A DNA stretch of 64,000 nt from Zopfochytrium polystomum (Eukaryota > Chytridiomycota > Chytridiomycetes > Chytridiales > Chytridiaceae): contig JAIVFJ010000181.1 in assembly GCA_025765615.1 (NCBI GenBank), positions 1-64,000 of the forward strand, read 5' to 3'. The notes under the pieces were generated by a model that had not been told where the DNA came from, made no database searches, and saw only the letters and a list, made by a program, of their open reading frames with translations. Positions 45,188-57,434 of the stretch are shown in pieces (the first letter of the stretch is position 1; the number at the start of each line of letters is the position of its first letter). A program made the translations under genes and the position numbers.

Positions 45188-46803
45188 TTAGTGCGCCTGC
45201 TCAGCCTCCTTCTTCATTGCTTCGACAACGTCCTTGAACACCTTCAGGCCCTGGTCGAGCTCCTCGTTGGAGATGACCAGCGGCGGCACGACGCGGACCG
45301 TGTTATTGCCGGCGGCGATGGCGAGCACGCCGCGCTGGTGGCAGAGCTCGGTGAAGCGCGCGGCGTCCTTGCCGGCGGCGAGGGTCGCCGCGGACGGGCC
45401 GCAGCTGCAGGCCCTGGATGAGCCCGACGCCGCGCACGCCGTCGACGACGACGCTGTCGACCAGCGCGTTCAGGCCCTCGGCGAGCCGGGCGCCCGCGTC
45501 GCGCACGCGGGCCAGGAACGCCGGCTCGCCGATCTTTGCGAGCACCACCCCGCCGACGCGCGTGGCGAACGGCCCGCCGCCAAACGTCGTGCCGTGGTCG
45601 CCCGGTTTGACGATCGCCGCAACGTGCGGCGCCAGCACCGTCGCGCCGATCGGGAACCCGTTTGCCAGCGGCTTGGCCAGCGTCAGCACGTCCGGCACCA
45701 CCGGGGTGCGCTGGTGCGCAAACACGGCGCCCGTCCGCCCCAGCCCGCACTGGATCTCGTCAAAGATCAGCAGCGCGCCCGACGCGGTCGCCCGCTCGCG
45801 CAGCGCGACAAGGAACGCGTCGTCCGCCACCCACACGCCGCCCTCGCCCTGGATCGGCTCGACGATGACGCCGCAGATCTGCGACCAGTCCAGGTCGTCG
45901 AGCGCCTTGACGTTGTTGTATTCCGAGTGGATGAAGCCCGGGAGCAGCGGGGCGAAGGGGAGCTGGTACTTTGGCGACGGGGTGGCCGACAGCGCGCCGA
46001 GGGTGCGGCCGTGGAAGGCGCGGTGGAAGGAGAGCACCGAGTACGGGTAGGACGTCGCCGTGGCGTGTTTGGCTTGCTTGCCGTGCTTGCGCGCAAACTT
46101 GAGGGCCGCCTCGTTCGCCTCGGTGCCAGAGTTGCAAAAGAAGACGCTGCCGCCGGTCCACCAGGACTTGCCGGCGTCCGTCAGGCAGAGCGCGTCGATG
46201 AGGCGGTCGGCCAGAACCCCCCGCATGCTCGTTCTTGTAGAGGTTCGAGAGGTGGACGAGCTTGTCGACCTGGTCCTTGACGGCCGCAGAAACGTCGGCG
46301 TCGGCGTGGCCAAGGGCGTTGACGGCGATCCCGGACCCCAGGTCCAAGTGGGGCTTTCCGTCAGCGTCGTACAGGTAGCAGCCTTTACCGTGCGTGAAGA
46401 ACTGATCCTGCGGCTGCGCGTACAGGTGAAGGAGGTGCGACTGGGTCGAGGTGAGGCGATGGGTGAGCGGCGAGTGTTGATGGTCTTGTTGTTGTTGGTG
46501 TTGCACAGATGAAGAAGAAGAGAACGGACGTCGCAGCGGAGCGGCTCGCGAGCAGTTGCAGCAGCGCCAGCGGGGCGGCAGTGACGTGCACGGCAGCAGT
46601 GAGGGGATGCGGTGGGAGCGGGGCGCGCGTGCCGATGTCGAGAAGGTGCGGGGCAGAGCAGCTGCACAGGCGGCGGCGGCAGTAGAGACGGAGCGAGCGG
46701 CGGCGACGGCTGAGAGAGTCTTTGACACTGCGCTTGCCGATGATCCCGAAGACGAAAAGGAGGCGGCGGTCATCACCGTGATGGTGGTAGCAGCTGGGGG
46801 CAT
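45188..46803 (-). CDS. ARG8: Acetylornithine aminotransferase, mitochondrial; two frame breaks
   Basis: A PLP enzyme of arginine synthesis, converting N-acetylglutamate semialdehyde to N-acetylornithine in the mitochondrial matrix. The start at 46803 gives a long Ser/Ala/Arg-rich presequence. Class-III aminotransferase motifs: GKGCYLYDADGKPHLDLGSG, FFCNSGTEANEAALKFARK, FHRAFHGRTLGALSAT, GVIVEPIQGEGGVW, LLIFDEIQCGLGRTG (PLP-ring Asp), LTLAKPLANGFPIGA (Schiff-base Lys), GTTFGGGPFATRVGG. The C terminus is NTVRVVPPLVISNEELDQG...AEQAH. The frame shifts at a C6 run (46216-46221 region; before this NLYKNEHAG, after it VLADRLIDAL) and again near 45390-45400 after LQLRP. Each is explained by one extra base in a homopolymer, so assembly error is likelier than a dead gene. 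The gene appears intronless. Confidence 0.9.
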
Positions 46804-46928
46804 CGTCGCGTGTGTATGCCGTGTCGCAGTGGAGGGGAACTGGCTTGACGGGAGGGGGGTGAGGACGTTGAGGGAAGTCGAGGACCAGGCTCAAACGCTT
46901 TTTCCTTATATGTAGTGTAGAAAGAGGA

Positions 46929-47000
<72 letters not shown>

Positions 47001-47400
47001 ACGGACAGACAGGCAGAGAGGGCAGACAGACAGACAGACAGACAGACAGATGGACACCCCAGAAATCAGCCATTTCCCTCTGATCTGATCGGCGACGGGG
47101 GAAAAAAAAAAAAAAAAAAGAAAGAAAGTGAGAGAGCCGCCAATAAATACAGTAAAACCCCTTCCCTTTGTCAAGCATTGGCGAGCTTGCACGCACAGCC
47201 GACGTTACATCTGTGTAGAGCTAAATACCTGTACACCATTTCAGGGTTCGTATGGGAGCTTACCTGTTGTTCTCAACCCAAAGCAGAGATTCGCAGAAAC
47301 CCTCAAAGGCAAACCTGGCTTCAAGCCAGACTCGTGGCCACCTCTTTCTCACGCAGAAAATTGATAGACTTACTTGTTACCTTGCAATAGTTTCAAGGAA
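46804..47400. repeat. ARG8 upstream region with GA/GACA microsatellites
   Basis: (GA)n at 46934-46988, (CAGA)n at about 47025-47048, and an A-tract at 47102-47119. They lie in the presumed ARG8 promoter. From about 47190 the sequence becomes AT-richer and merges with a copia fragment. Confidence 0.7.
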
Positions 47401-47408
47401 AAGCAACT

Positions 47409-47660
47409 TTGTCTGACCAAAAGGCACTTGTGCACCTGCTTCAATACCTTTGCAGAACATACATTGTTGGATTGTCCTACACTTCCAACTCCAACTCCAA
47501 TTCCAGACTTCAAATAGTAACCAACAACTCCTTACAGGCTGTTGAACATGCCGTTGGCATACCACAACCAGGAGGCAGTGCTGATGCCAGCTACACTGAA
47601 GAATCAGACCAAAAGTCGTGCTCTGGTCATATTTTTATGCTTGCTGGAGCTTGGGGCTAG
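47409..47660 (+). pseudogene. Copia Pol fragment (between RT and RNase H)
   Basis: DQKALVHLLQYLCRTYIVGL followed by YTSNSNS, GSADASYTEESDQKSCSGHI and FMLAGAWG match the copia consensus of a cellular-repeat linker, L.YL.GT...GL.Y, then SDADYAGD...RKSTSGYVFML. The sequence is diverged from the F1/F2 elements on the left arm, so it belongs to a different lineage. No LTRs are seen around it. Confidence 0.75.
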
Positions 47661-47669
47661 CAAGGTATG

Positions 47670-49690
47670 CTGATCTCACCGGGGCAGTATCCTTCTGCTT
47701 CAACACCGCCCCACACCTTTGAAATTGTTCCATACACAAAGTCCAAGCAATGTATCAGTGTTTTGCAGGTTTTCTGGTATATTTGTCATGAGATATTACG
47801 CTGGTTCAACTCCAGCTACAAGGTTTGGAACTGCAGTTGCAGGCAATTTTCTTGTGTACAGCCGGGGGGGGGAAAGTCTTCATACACCTTGTCAAAAGGG
47901 CGTCCTCCCACTGTCAGCAGAAAATTCGCTGAGGGTTGTGGCGTGGTCACAATCATCCAAATTTTTTTTGCTTGCTGCAGAGGTGCGGAAGGCACCGAAG
48001 CTGCTCTTTCCTCAATTTCTGGATTATTTGGCTGCTTTGGCAGCGACCGACGCTGCCAAAGCAGGTTGACAGGTCAGGATTGTCCCCCAAACACCGCCTG
48101 CCCCTCGTGCGCGTAGCGCGTGAGCGACCCTACCTCATTTTCGATTCTGTCCCTATCCCTTCCCCCCCTCGAGTGCGGCTGGAGGCCGCAATTGCAGCGG
48201 CTTTGCCGCCGCCTTCAGCCTCGTCAATGCCGTCGCAATCGCAGCCTTCGACAGCAATCTCGACGTCATCACCATCACCACTTGCCGCAATTGCGGCCTT
48301 CGGCCGCGATCTCACCTCCACAATCACCATTTCGCCGCAATCGTGGCCTTCGGCCGTGACCTCTACATCAGCCTCGCCATTATCGCAGTGATTCGATTTC
48401 ACCATCGGACGCCTCTGTGAAAATTGTATCGCCGACTTTTGGACAATTCGGCTGACTTAGACAATACCGCTCTTCCGGCAGCCTTCAGCTGCCCACTCGC
48501 GCAAACTCTCTCTCTTCTCTTTCCCTTATCCTTAATTTTTTTGAGAGGTTTTTAACTTTGAAGTTTTCTTTTTCTTTGAAGGTATTTTCCAGCATTCAGA
48601 ATATCTTCTTCCTGCCTGACATTTACTGTGGCAGTTATTCAGGTTCTGGGCTTTCAGCTGCATTAGTCATTGTCCTTCAGTTCATTTCTGTGGTTTGTGC
48701 TGTCCAACTAGGGGCGGAGTAGCGTAAACCTTGCTCAATGGTCAATCTATATCAGGATCCAACCTTTCACTTTGCCTTTTCATTTACCCTCCTTCCTTAT
48801 TTGTACCTGTCGTACCCTCCCTTTTTCTTCAAGTGTAAGTGGGACTGATTGCCGTTGAGGGCTGACATTCTACTTGCTGCTGAACGGCTGTAGGTGGGAT
48901 TAGCTTTGTCACTTGCAGAATCAGCACAAAGGGAGGCCTCGTGTGTCCTGTGGTGGGCGGTTCAACCCTCTTGAGCAAGGGCTGCCTACTCCGCTTGGAC
49001 TGAATGGACAGCTGACCAAAGACAGAACAAGAACAACCCCCCTCACCTGTGACAAGGGTGCCTTGCAAGGCCTTGCTGTGTGAGATGCAAGTTTCACCGC
49101 AACAAGAGGTTCGGTGGAGAATATATCCCTCCTTTTGAGTTGAAAACAAATTGAATCCGACTTTATTCCAAGTCGGATCCCACTTGATTCCAACTCCAGG
49201 CGATCACCTAATTTGCACTATGGCAGAATGGAAAAACTGACGGAGATGGCCCAATCTATCTAGCCTCGGTTGGAGGCTGTCTCTTGCTTTCAGCAGAGGG
49301 TCAGCCAGAATTTGGCTCAATGTTTGTCTCTCAGTCTCTCTTCTACAACTCTCATTTCAAGCAGTCATATTGGGGGGAGAGACAGGGAGACAATATTCGC
49401 AAAACCTTTGGCTCTGACTGAACTGGTCTTCTGGCTGTCAACAGTACTGATACTGATTCCAACAGAGGGTCTGGTGTAGCACGCTCATTTCCCAAGGCGA
49501 CAAGCAAGTGCTCGATTGCCTAGCTTCTTTTGTTTTCTCATAGAGAACAGAGAGGGGCGGCGGTGGACGTATCAGTGAGTACCGGAATGGAAAAAATTTT
49601 TTCGAAAGGGACGTGGAAAGAAGGAATTTGCCAAGCGTCTGCAGCTGCTCTGGGGCCGTGAGAGTTGTCCCCCTTTGATTCAGGTCTTAG
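47670..49690. repeat. Repeat-derived region with GCGGCCTTCGGCCGCGAT units
   Basis: Between 48160 and 48370 palindromic units (GCGGCCTTCGGCCGCGAT and variants) alternate with TCACC-rich spacers. 48640-48830 is a diverged inverted copy of 55470-55620 (CAACTAGGGG...CTTGCT...CATTTACC). The pair therefore belongs to one dispersed repeat. Short open frames here are not convincing. 48830-49690 holds no feature I recognise. Confidence 0.55.
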
Positions 49691-50102
49691 TCCTCTCTGA
49701 GCAAGGCCTGGCCCCCTGCAAAGACGGCAGCCAAAGGGCGTCTACTCACAAGAGTGTCCTGCCAAAAACAACCCTCGCAATAATAATAATGCGAATGCAA
49801 CGGAGGCAGGAAGAAAAAAGGGCAGCATGATACCTGCGCGTGTCTGGACTGGACGAGCGACGCAAGAAATAAGACACCGGTGACTATGATGACTGTGATT
49901 GGCACTCTGCAAGGGATGAGGGATTGGGGTTTGGGTTGATGCGCAGCGGATGGGTTTGAAATAGGTGGTAAACCGATTGATTGTCGACGGCGTGGGAACA
50001 AGGACCGTGAGTGAGGGAGTCGAATCGAAAATTTCGCGAAACAGCCGCCACCAACAACGTCGAAATCCTCGTCCTTTTGCAAGGCAGCCTCATCAGTTTG
50101 CA
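49684..50102 (-). CDS. Putative small single-pass membrane protein
   Basis: A tentative model. A well-bounded exon on the minus strand (about 49911-49837) has a CCTTGCAG acceptor and a CAG/GTATCATG donor and encodes VPITVIIVTGVLFLASLVQS followed by RHAQ, a clear membrane helix. A possible 9-nt exon (GACACTCTT) and a last exon (GARPCSERTKT, stop near 49684) follow. The N terminus may be MQTDEAALQKDEDFDVVGGG from 50102. No family is recognised, and the start and first splice are guesses. Confidence 0.35.
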
Positions 50103-50589
50103 TGGCAGCCACAACGGCGACGTCGCCAAAGACGAAACGTGCCTGATAAACTGCGCGATATAGACGGAAAGGAGCTTGAGATGGGTGGGCAGAAATAGAA
50201 ATAATGAGAGTTCCTTGATCAGCTCGCATCTCTTTTTGGCACCAAAGGAACAGGAGAAAACGAAATAAATAAGTAAAAGATTGATGGGCAACACCGCAGA
50301 AGGAACAGTTGTGGCAATAATGGCGTGAAAGAGCTCAAATTTCAAGCGGCATTGCTTCCCTCAACTTGCAGCACGGCGAGAGTCCCAAAATGTTCAGCAA
50401 CCAAGCACTGGCACACTGGCGAAAATTTTTTGCAAGCACCGACCAACACTGCGAAAAAAAATGACAGGAAAAAAATTTTTTTGTTCGACTGCTTGATTCG
50501 TGACAGGTTTATTCATTTCTTTTTCAAGGAATACACGGAGTTGATTGGTGAGTTGATTGTTGGATAGGACACACACTCACCTCGCACCA

Positions 50590-50623
<34 letters not shown>

Positions 50624-50780
50624 CTATCTCTACTCTCTCTCCAGCAAGCACTCTCACTCGATCTCTCTTCTCGCTCACTCTCCTCTCTCTCTCTCTTCTC
50701 TCTCTCGCTTCTCTTCACTCTCTTTCTCTCTCTCTCTATCTCTATTCCTCTCTCCTCTATCTCTCTCTCTATTCCTGTCG
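50590..50780. repeat. CA and CT microsatellite cluster
   Basis: (CA)n at 50590-50620, then mixed CT repeats to about 50780. These generate spurious Ser/Leu and Thr/His frames. Confidence 0.85.
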
Positions 50781-50849
50781 TTTTCCTTTTCTTTCTTTTT
50801 TCCCGCCCCTCTGCTTCTTCTTTTTCTCTTCACCTGAACAAGGAACAAC

Positions 50850-51213
50850 CCCCAGTGTGCTCTCACGCTTCGCCAATCACAATGATGACCACGATGATGG
50901 CGGCAACGGCCGTGTCGTGCTCTCCCTCGACTCGCACCACCACCAGCTTCGCCACCGCTGGGCCACTCGCCCGCTGCGCCAGCTGTTCGGCTACTTGCAC
51001 TCGCCCTCGTTCGCGCCGTCCTCCGCATTCGTCTCGCCACTCGTCGTCGCCGCTCAGTCCTTCCCCGCGTCGCCCTGGTCAATGGCGGCGCTGGAGAGGG
51101 CAACGGCTGCGACTGCGCTGAAGAAGGTGGACAAGGCGGTCGCCACGTCGTCCTCGCACCCCTTCTCGAAACATGAACGGGGTGGATTAAAAAAAGTACC
51201 TCTCGCTGCCTGA
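50850..51213 (+). CDS. Weak gene candidate, function unknown
   Basis: An open frame preceded by a pyrimidine tract and AACAAG that could be a 3' splice site. It reads LSRFANHNDDHDDGGNGRVV, WATRPLRQLFGYLHSPSFAP, AFVSPLVVAAQSF and ends GGLKKVPLAA. The GC content rises to gene-like values. No Met-initiated version in this frame and no known domain. An alternative frame (50855-51121) starts MCSHASP but is Ser/Arg/Pro-rich. Treat as unconfirmed. Confidence 0.25.
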
Positions 51214-51655
51214 TAACTTTTCTGAATCCTCAATTCTGCTTGTTTATGATGCCAGAATTAGCGACCGAAAACCAAATCCGGCGGATATTCTCTGCACCGT
51301 CTTGGGGGGGGAAATCAGTTGCACGGTTTCTTTCATGTAAGAAAATGGGCATACGCTTCGGCGATGTCTCAGGAACGCTTTACTTCAGCGTCAAAGCTGG
51401 AATTGACAAAGAAGAGAAAACTGGATAGTTCAAACCAGGTCGCAACCGAGATTGAACATAATCCAGCTTTTGCACAAAGCACAGCTGCAAAAGCAATGCT
51501 CACGCTATGAAACTCTTTTGAAGTTGGAGAATTGATGCATTGCTTGACGTAACGACATACAAACATCAAAACAGTTCTCAAAACCCATCAAACAAAAGGC
51601 AAGAAACTAGTAGTCAGAACAAAAACAGATGATTTGGGAACAAAAGTTTTTATTT

Positions 51656-54600
51656 TCAGTTTTGCGACACACTTTTTTTCATCTTCTTCAATATGTAAGA
51701 GGCTGAAGACTGTTCCTCTGGTAGTATCTTAACACCGTCAAGCTTCAAGAGTCGGTGGAGTGATGTTATTAAAATGGATCTGTAGGAATTTCAGTACAAT
51801 CACTGTCAATCAGTTATGCTCAATCAAGTGCTTACCGGTAGCAAACCCTTTTGATGAACCAAGCATCAGGGGCACGTTCGCAGAACTCCTTGTCCTTCTG
51901 TGACCAGTCCAAAGTGGCGTCAGCGGCCACATCTTTTGGATTGTTGCAGGACATTGGTGAAAAAGAGTGGAAGAGCTGCTCTTTTAGTTGGGTTCTGGTT
52001 GTTGTAGAAACTGGGGGATAAAACTTTGCAGTAATGGGATTGCCCCTTGGAATACAGGTTAGAAATAAGAAAAAAACATGTTTTCAGCTCCTAACCTGAA
52101 GTCAAGGAATTGGAGGTGCTTCAATTTTCGGACTGTGGACAGTGTTGTGCGGAACGTATGCAGGCAGTTGTCTGACATGTCAAGATACTCAAGTCGAGCG
52201 AGGAACACCAACGGATCAAGGTGTGTGATCTGTGGGTACTTTTAATGATTTAGCATCCCCCAAGAAACCCACCTTGTTTGATCCCAGACAAAGTGTCCTC
52301 AGTTTTTGAAGCGAAGACGCCAGTGCTTCAGAAAAGCTGGTTAAATGGCACCGTCGAGCAAGCAGCACTTTTAGATTCTCGGCTGCTTGGAAGGGGTCCA
52401 AGCTTTCAATTATAGTCCCTGGGATAGAGTTGTAGTAGCACCATTCATTTTCACCCACATACCTGATATGTCAAGTTCTGTCAACATTTTCCATAAAGCT
52501 ATTGATGAATTAAGCCTTCACTGGATTATTACAAATGAAGTAGGATGACAATTCTCCTCACAAAATGCTCTGGTTTCTTTGCTGAGATATGCAAAGCCTC
52601 TGCACCATAATGCTACTAGGGAGCACCCTCAAGCTCTCGAAGCAGTTTTCAGAAAGGTTGAGGTCGCTAATGATTACTTGATTCGTGATGTGAAAGGACC
52701 GTTCAGAGAGATTATTGCACTTCAGGCTCAGCTGCTCCAAACTAATCGGACCCTGTAGGTTGAGGCTGGCCAAGACATTGTTGTCTACGCTTGATTGTAA
52801 GCAAACATGTGTACAAGTTTTCATTTGAAGCCACTGACCAGCAAACACCCTTTGAATGGCTGGTAAGTGATGCAAGCCATCGAGGATCTCAATTTGATTG
52901 TGGCGCAAGTCTAAAACTGACAGGACTTCACTATGTAAAATTAGCTTATGAATATTTACTATTTTGTCAACTTACAACTCTCGCTGTGCAAACTCAACTC
53001 TCCTTATCGCATTGCCGCTCAAATTCAAAATAGATAGTTTGCTCAAGTGGCGAATAGGGCCAATGCAAGTCACTTGATTTCTGGACACATTTAGCTCTTG
53101 CAGAAAGTGCAAGTGTGAAAGGGCTGACTTTGTCAGTCGAGGCACCAGTCTTGACAGATTGAGTTGTGCATACCACTTAAATCAGTTATAAAATTAGATG
53201 AAATGTCCAAAAAGCGTATGTTTGGTGTTGAACGGAAACTTGTCAGGCTTGAGAGTCTGAGAAAAATTCATCACTCCGATCATGCTTCTCAGGTTGTGAC
53301 TACAAACCTGTTCCCCTCAGCAATGAGGACCACAAGCCCTTTTGGAAGACCATGCAAGTGGGACAAACAGTTATTTCGTCTTGAATTGAGTTAGTGTGAA
53401 TGATTATGGTGGGACGAGACAAACATGGACAAGATTTTCAGCTCTGGATATGTTTTGGAAATTGATGACAGATCAAATAATTCCTGTCTATCCATCTCCA
53501 ACTCCTCCACATGAATCAAGGGCTGAGATTCAGGCAAGCTTTGCTGTACATTGTCAAAGTACTGCTGGGTTGATTAGTCAGAAGAGAACTTGCAGCTATA
53601 AGCTCCAAACAGAAAAAGAAAATCTGCTATAATACCTTGCTATTTTGAAGCTGTGAATATGTCAAGGACTGGGAAGAGAATCTCGACAAGGGTTCACTTT
53701 GGTTTGGTCTCTGTGAATCTGATAAGAAATCATCAGTCATCCAACTGATTCAGTCATTGCCAGAATCTAACCCAAAGGGCTCTGGAAATTACATGACGCT
53801 AAGTTGGAAGATGTGGAGCGACCTTCGCTTCTTGCATCTCCTTCGGTGACTTGGGACAAATCAATCCCCGCAAGCTCTTCCATAGCGGCATCAATTTCTT
53901 TGAGACAGGTGAGACCAGATACGTCACTTTGATATGAGTGCTGGAATCCGGGCGTCTCCAAACTGATGGGGCGGGCTGATGGCTGCTCTGAGATTGACAG
54001 ACTTATTAGTATTTTGTGTTCTTTATAAAGAGCATATAGACCTGCAATTACATGATCAATTTGTGGCTTGTGTTCCATATGCCCTTCAAGTTCTGAATCC
54101 AACAGGGCCAATGGAGGATCTGGGTCTTGACTTTCCCAGCACAGTTTCTCCTCATTATACTGCATATTGTGTTTCTCGCCCAACTTTGACATCATTGCTG
54201 AAAAAGCTGTAGGGCAAAGTGAGATTTCAATCATTAGGGGGCCAGCAACAACCTTGTTTTGATGAAGGATTCATATTCCTTATTGTGAACAGTCTTGATT
54301 GCCGCGATGCAAATTCCGTGTTGCTTCTGGCAGAAGGAAGCGACCCGTTTGACACAGTGTCGAATTCGATATGATCAATGTTGTCTGGATAGTCTGCTGC
54401 TTTGCGAGTTCCAATAAGATGTTGTGGATAAGCGCAAATGAGATTGTCACCTGATTTTTGCCTCGTGACTGCCAAATTCGATGAAGTTGATGAACTTGAG
54501 AGTCCGCCATTCATAATGATGTCCATTTTTCCAGCTTTCTCAGATGTTTTTGATGGCTGGGTGACAGGTTTTGCACGTCCCACCAGGTGGCCATCTGGAA

Positions 54601-55219
54601 TTGCAATCTGCAAAACATCTCCTTGGGAAACTACAATTGGATCGGGCGTAGGGGCAGATTGAGTCAATTCCTTCGGTGATTGCGAAGTTGATGGTGTGAT
54701 GTTGGTTGGTTGGTTGTGGAGCATGTCTGACACAAGAGAGAGCAGGCTCGCTCTGAGTGCCGATGAATGATCCGGATCCAAAATTTGCTCCATATTAAAT
54801 GCTCTGTCTGAGTAGTGGTCTGGCTCTTCATCTGGGGCGCTTGAATCAATCAAGGACCTGGCGAAGCTTGCGACAGCCTGATGAGATGAAGTCAACTGAG
54901 GACCTTCCGCTGCTGGAGCTGCAACAGATTGCGAAGATGAATCCCATTGTTTGGAGTTGTGCAAAAGCCCATTTCGTGATTTTGTAGATCCTGTTGAATC
55001 CGAATCCATCCATGTTTTACTGCTTGGTATCTCCTTATCGACGTCAGGCGATATGCTGCGCAGTGGGGGCGGCAGGACAGCTGACAGTGGCTCCTGGGTT
55101 TGGTGCTCATCGTCAGGCGCCTCCAGAATCAGAGAGATGTCCAAAAGGTCTGCCACATCCACGCTTGTGCCGCCGAACGCAGCTGTACCGCAAGAAGACA
55201 ATACCCGCACAGTATCCAT
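51656..55219 (-). CDS. Nud1/Cdc11/centriolin-like LRR scaffold protein
   Basis: It resembles the spindle-pole scaffold of the mitotic-exit/septation-initiation network. Proposed start at 55219 (MDTVRVLSSC). The N-terminal 500 or so residues are Ser/Thr/Asp-rich and probably disordered. A conserved-looking segment follows (FSAMMSKLGEKHNMQYNEEK, LCWESQDPDPP), the type of W-containing motif that precedes the LRRs in Nud1/Cdc11. The C-terminal half has leucine-rich repeats across several exons (LEQLSLKCNNL, ISDLNLSENCFESL, LKVLLARRCHL, LRTLCLGSNKV, LARLEYLDMSDNCL) and the characteristic end GNPITAKFYPP, FIKRVCYRSILITSLHRLLK, LDGVKIL. Stop at 51656-51658. The base composition is more AT-rich than its neighbours. 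Start and several exon borders are not resolved. Confidence 0.75.
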
Positions 55220-55305
55220 TGCCTTGTTGCTAAAGAATGCACTGTCAACTTCCACTGTGTAAAGCAAAACAGCAGACACTGACAAACCTTGTGCCTTGCA
55301 CAACA

Positions 55306-57434
55306 ATCACTGGTTATTTCAGTGGTAGAACAAAACCCACCAAGCGGAAGCTCACAGCTGTTCAGCAGCAAGCAGTGTCAGCCCTCAGCAGCAATCAGTC
55401 CTATCTTAGAAGTGAAGGAAATAGAGAGCAGGCCTTGTACAAAATAAAAGAGTGATGGTAAATGAAAGGATGGAGTAAAAGGGTCAGAAAGCGGTCACCA
55501 AAGCCAAGCACACAGGAAGGGAGGAGTGAGATTGTAAGCAAGGTTAGCTTCTCACCCCTAGTTGTACAGCGCAAACTGATGAGTTAAATTGTCGACTTAC
55601 CAATGCAGCAAAATGCCCAGAAACTGAAAAACTGTAATACCACTATGGTTTGAGTCAGGCAGAAAGACGAAAATAACAAGTATGCCAGCAGTACCCCCAG
55701 TGATTTGGGAATGAAGAGGAAAATACTCGGAAGGCCAGAAATACCTTTAAAAGAAAGCATCAAAGTTAATGGCTCTCACAACGATTAAGAATGAGGGGAA
55801 GACAGAGGGAGAGGGGCTGAGCGAGCGGGCGAAGCGCAGAGTCGAAAGATTGTCCAATTGACGGAGATAGAAAAGGACCCGCCGTTGTCTTTGGGGTGCT
55901 GGCGCGGCCGAAGGCCGCGATTAGGTCAATTGGTGGTGCTGTGGTGGCGGCGAAACCGCCGCATAAGGGGGGGGTGACTGGCGAGTACGCGGCCAAAGGC
56001 TGCGATGTCGAATCTTGTTGGTGAATACAGCGATTGCGGCGGCGGCGGCGGGATGGTGCTGGGCGAATGTTGTGGCGGATATGGCGGCGGCAAAGTTGGC
56101 GCGGTGGCAGCCGTGGAGGCGATGGTCAATTTGACACTGGCGACCGATTTGCGGAAGGGGCATCCCCTCCGCGATGACGGTGGTGGCGAGATCGCCGTCT
56201 TGGCCGGTATGACGGCAGCGAAGTCGCCTCTCCCAAATGATCGATCTCTCAACGCGCGCGGTCGCACCCAGGGGGGGCAGTGGAGAGGCATAGATCCACA
56301 CAAGGAGGAAAGGGGCTGCGATCTCACTTGCTCGCTCGCTCGTTGAATAGAATCCTCACCTATTCTCACTCACGAGAGAGGCTTCTCGGAGAAAGGAGGG
56401 GAAAAAAAACAATAGCCAAAACCGAAAAAGCACGAAAAAAAAAGTGATGTTTTGCCCCGAAGACTCCCTCGCACTTCAGCGCCGCTTTTTGGCAGTTGAT
56501 TGAACGAAGCGAGACCGCCAGCACTCAGAAAACTGCTGCCGCCGCCGCTGCCGCCTCCCCGGTGGATGGATGCGACTACTCAGCAGCTCCTCACAATAAT
56601 GCCTTTGTGTGTTTCCCCGCCAAGCAGTCTTTCTGCCGTTGCATTATAATAATATAGACATACCACTCTGGGCAAGAAAGAGAAGAAGAAAATAGAAAGG
56701 GCTCGCCGGCAAGATCGAGTCATGCCAACGCACGAATGCAGCTGTGCGATGCGGCCGGGAGCTGTGCCAGCCGGGGTGTTTTTTTACTTTTTTTTATTTT
56801 TTTATTTTAGGTTTTTGTTTTTCTCTTGTGGCTGTCATTTACATGAGTACCCCAAAGTCCTCGGAGCTGCGATCAAGAAACATTGAGCCTCGCGGGCGGG
56901 CGCCGCTGTCCTCGCGCGCTGCCGCTGTCGAAGCGCAAGCGCGTGTATTTTACGAGGTCGTGCTGCGAAAAGGCGAGGCGGAGTCGGCTGGGCTCTAGAC
57001 TGTGCGAGGCACATACACCAGAGACAGGAGGACCGTCCCTTCTTGAATCAGCCAGTATAAATGCGATGATATTTTGTCATGATCCAATTGGTCATGTGAG
57101 ATTCAAGTAGTCGATCAAGGATCTGCCCACAACTCTTGCTTTCAAAGAGCAAACAAAAAACACGCCACCCATACGTTCAAGGTCACTATCACTTTCTGAC
57201 TTTTCTTATGAGATTTTGGTAAATTCACAACTGAGAACTTCATCTTTGAAGAGACGTAAAGAGAAACAAGAAAGCACTGAAAAGCCCGCCCATGAACGGC
57301 CTCAAAGAGGGAGGTGCGCGAGAGCCCCAAACAGTGTCAAGCAGTGTCAAGGAGTCTGCTGCGAGTAGACAACACACGGGTTAGAAGCGACGACACTGGG
57401 CGTGAAAGCGAGGAGAAGAATTACCAACCTCTCG
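55306..57434. repeat. Repeat-bearing intergenic region
   Basis: 55470-55620 and 55780-56330 are inverted relatives of the sequence near 48100-48830, including GCGGCCGAAGGCCGCGATTAGG palindromes (about 55905-55925) and (GGC)n near 56035-56055. A short frame at 56843-56998 (MSTPKSSELRSRN) has no known domain. The rest is without recognisable genes. Confidence 0.5.

Noticed and set aside
45234..46280. 348-codon open frame on the plus strand
   Set aside because: It is antisense to ARG8, whose conserved motifs are unmistakable; long antisense frames are common in GC-rich codons.
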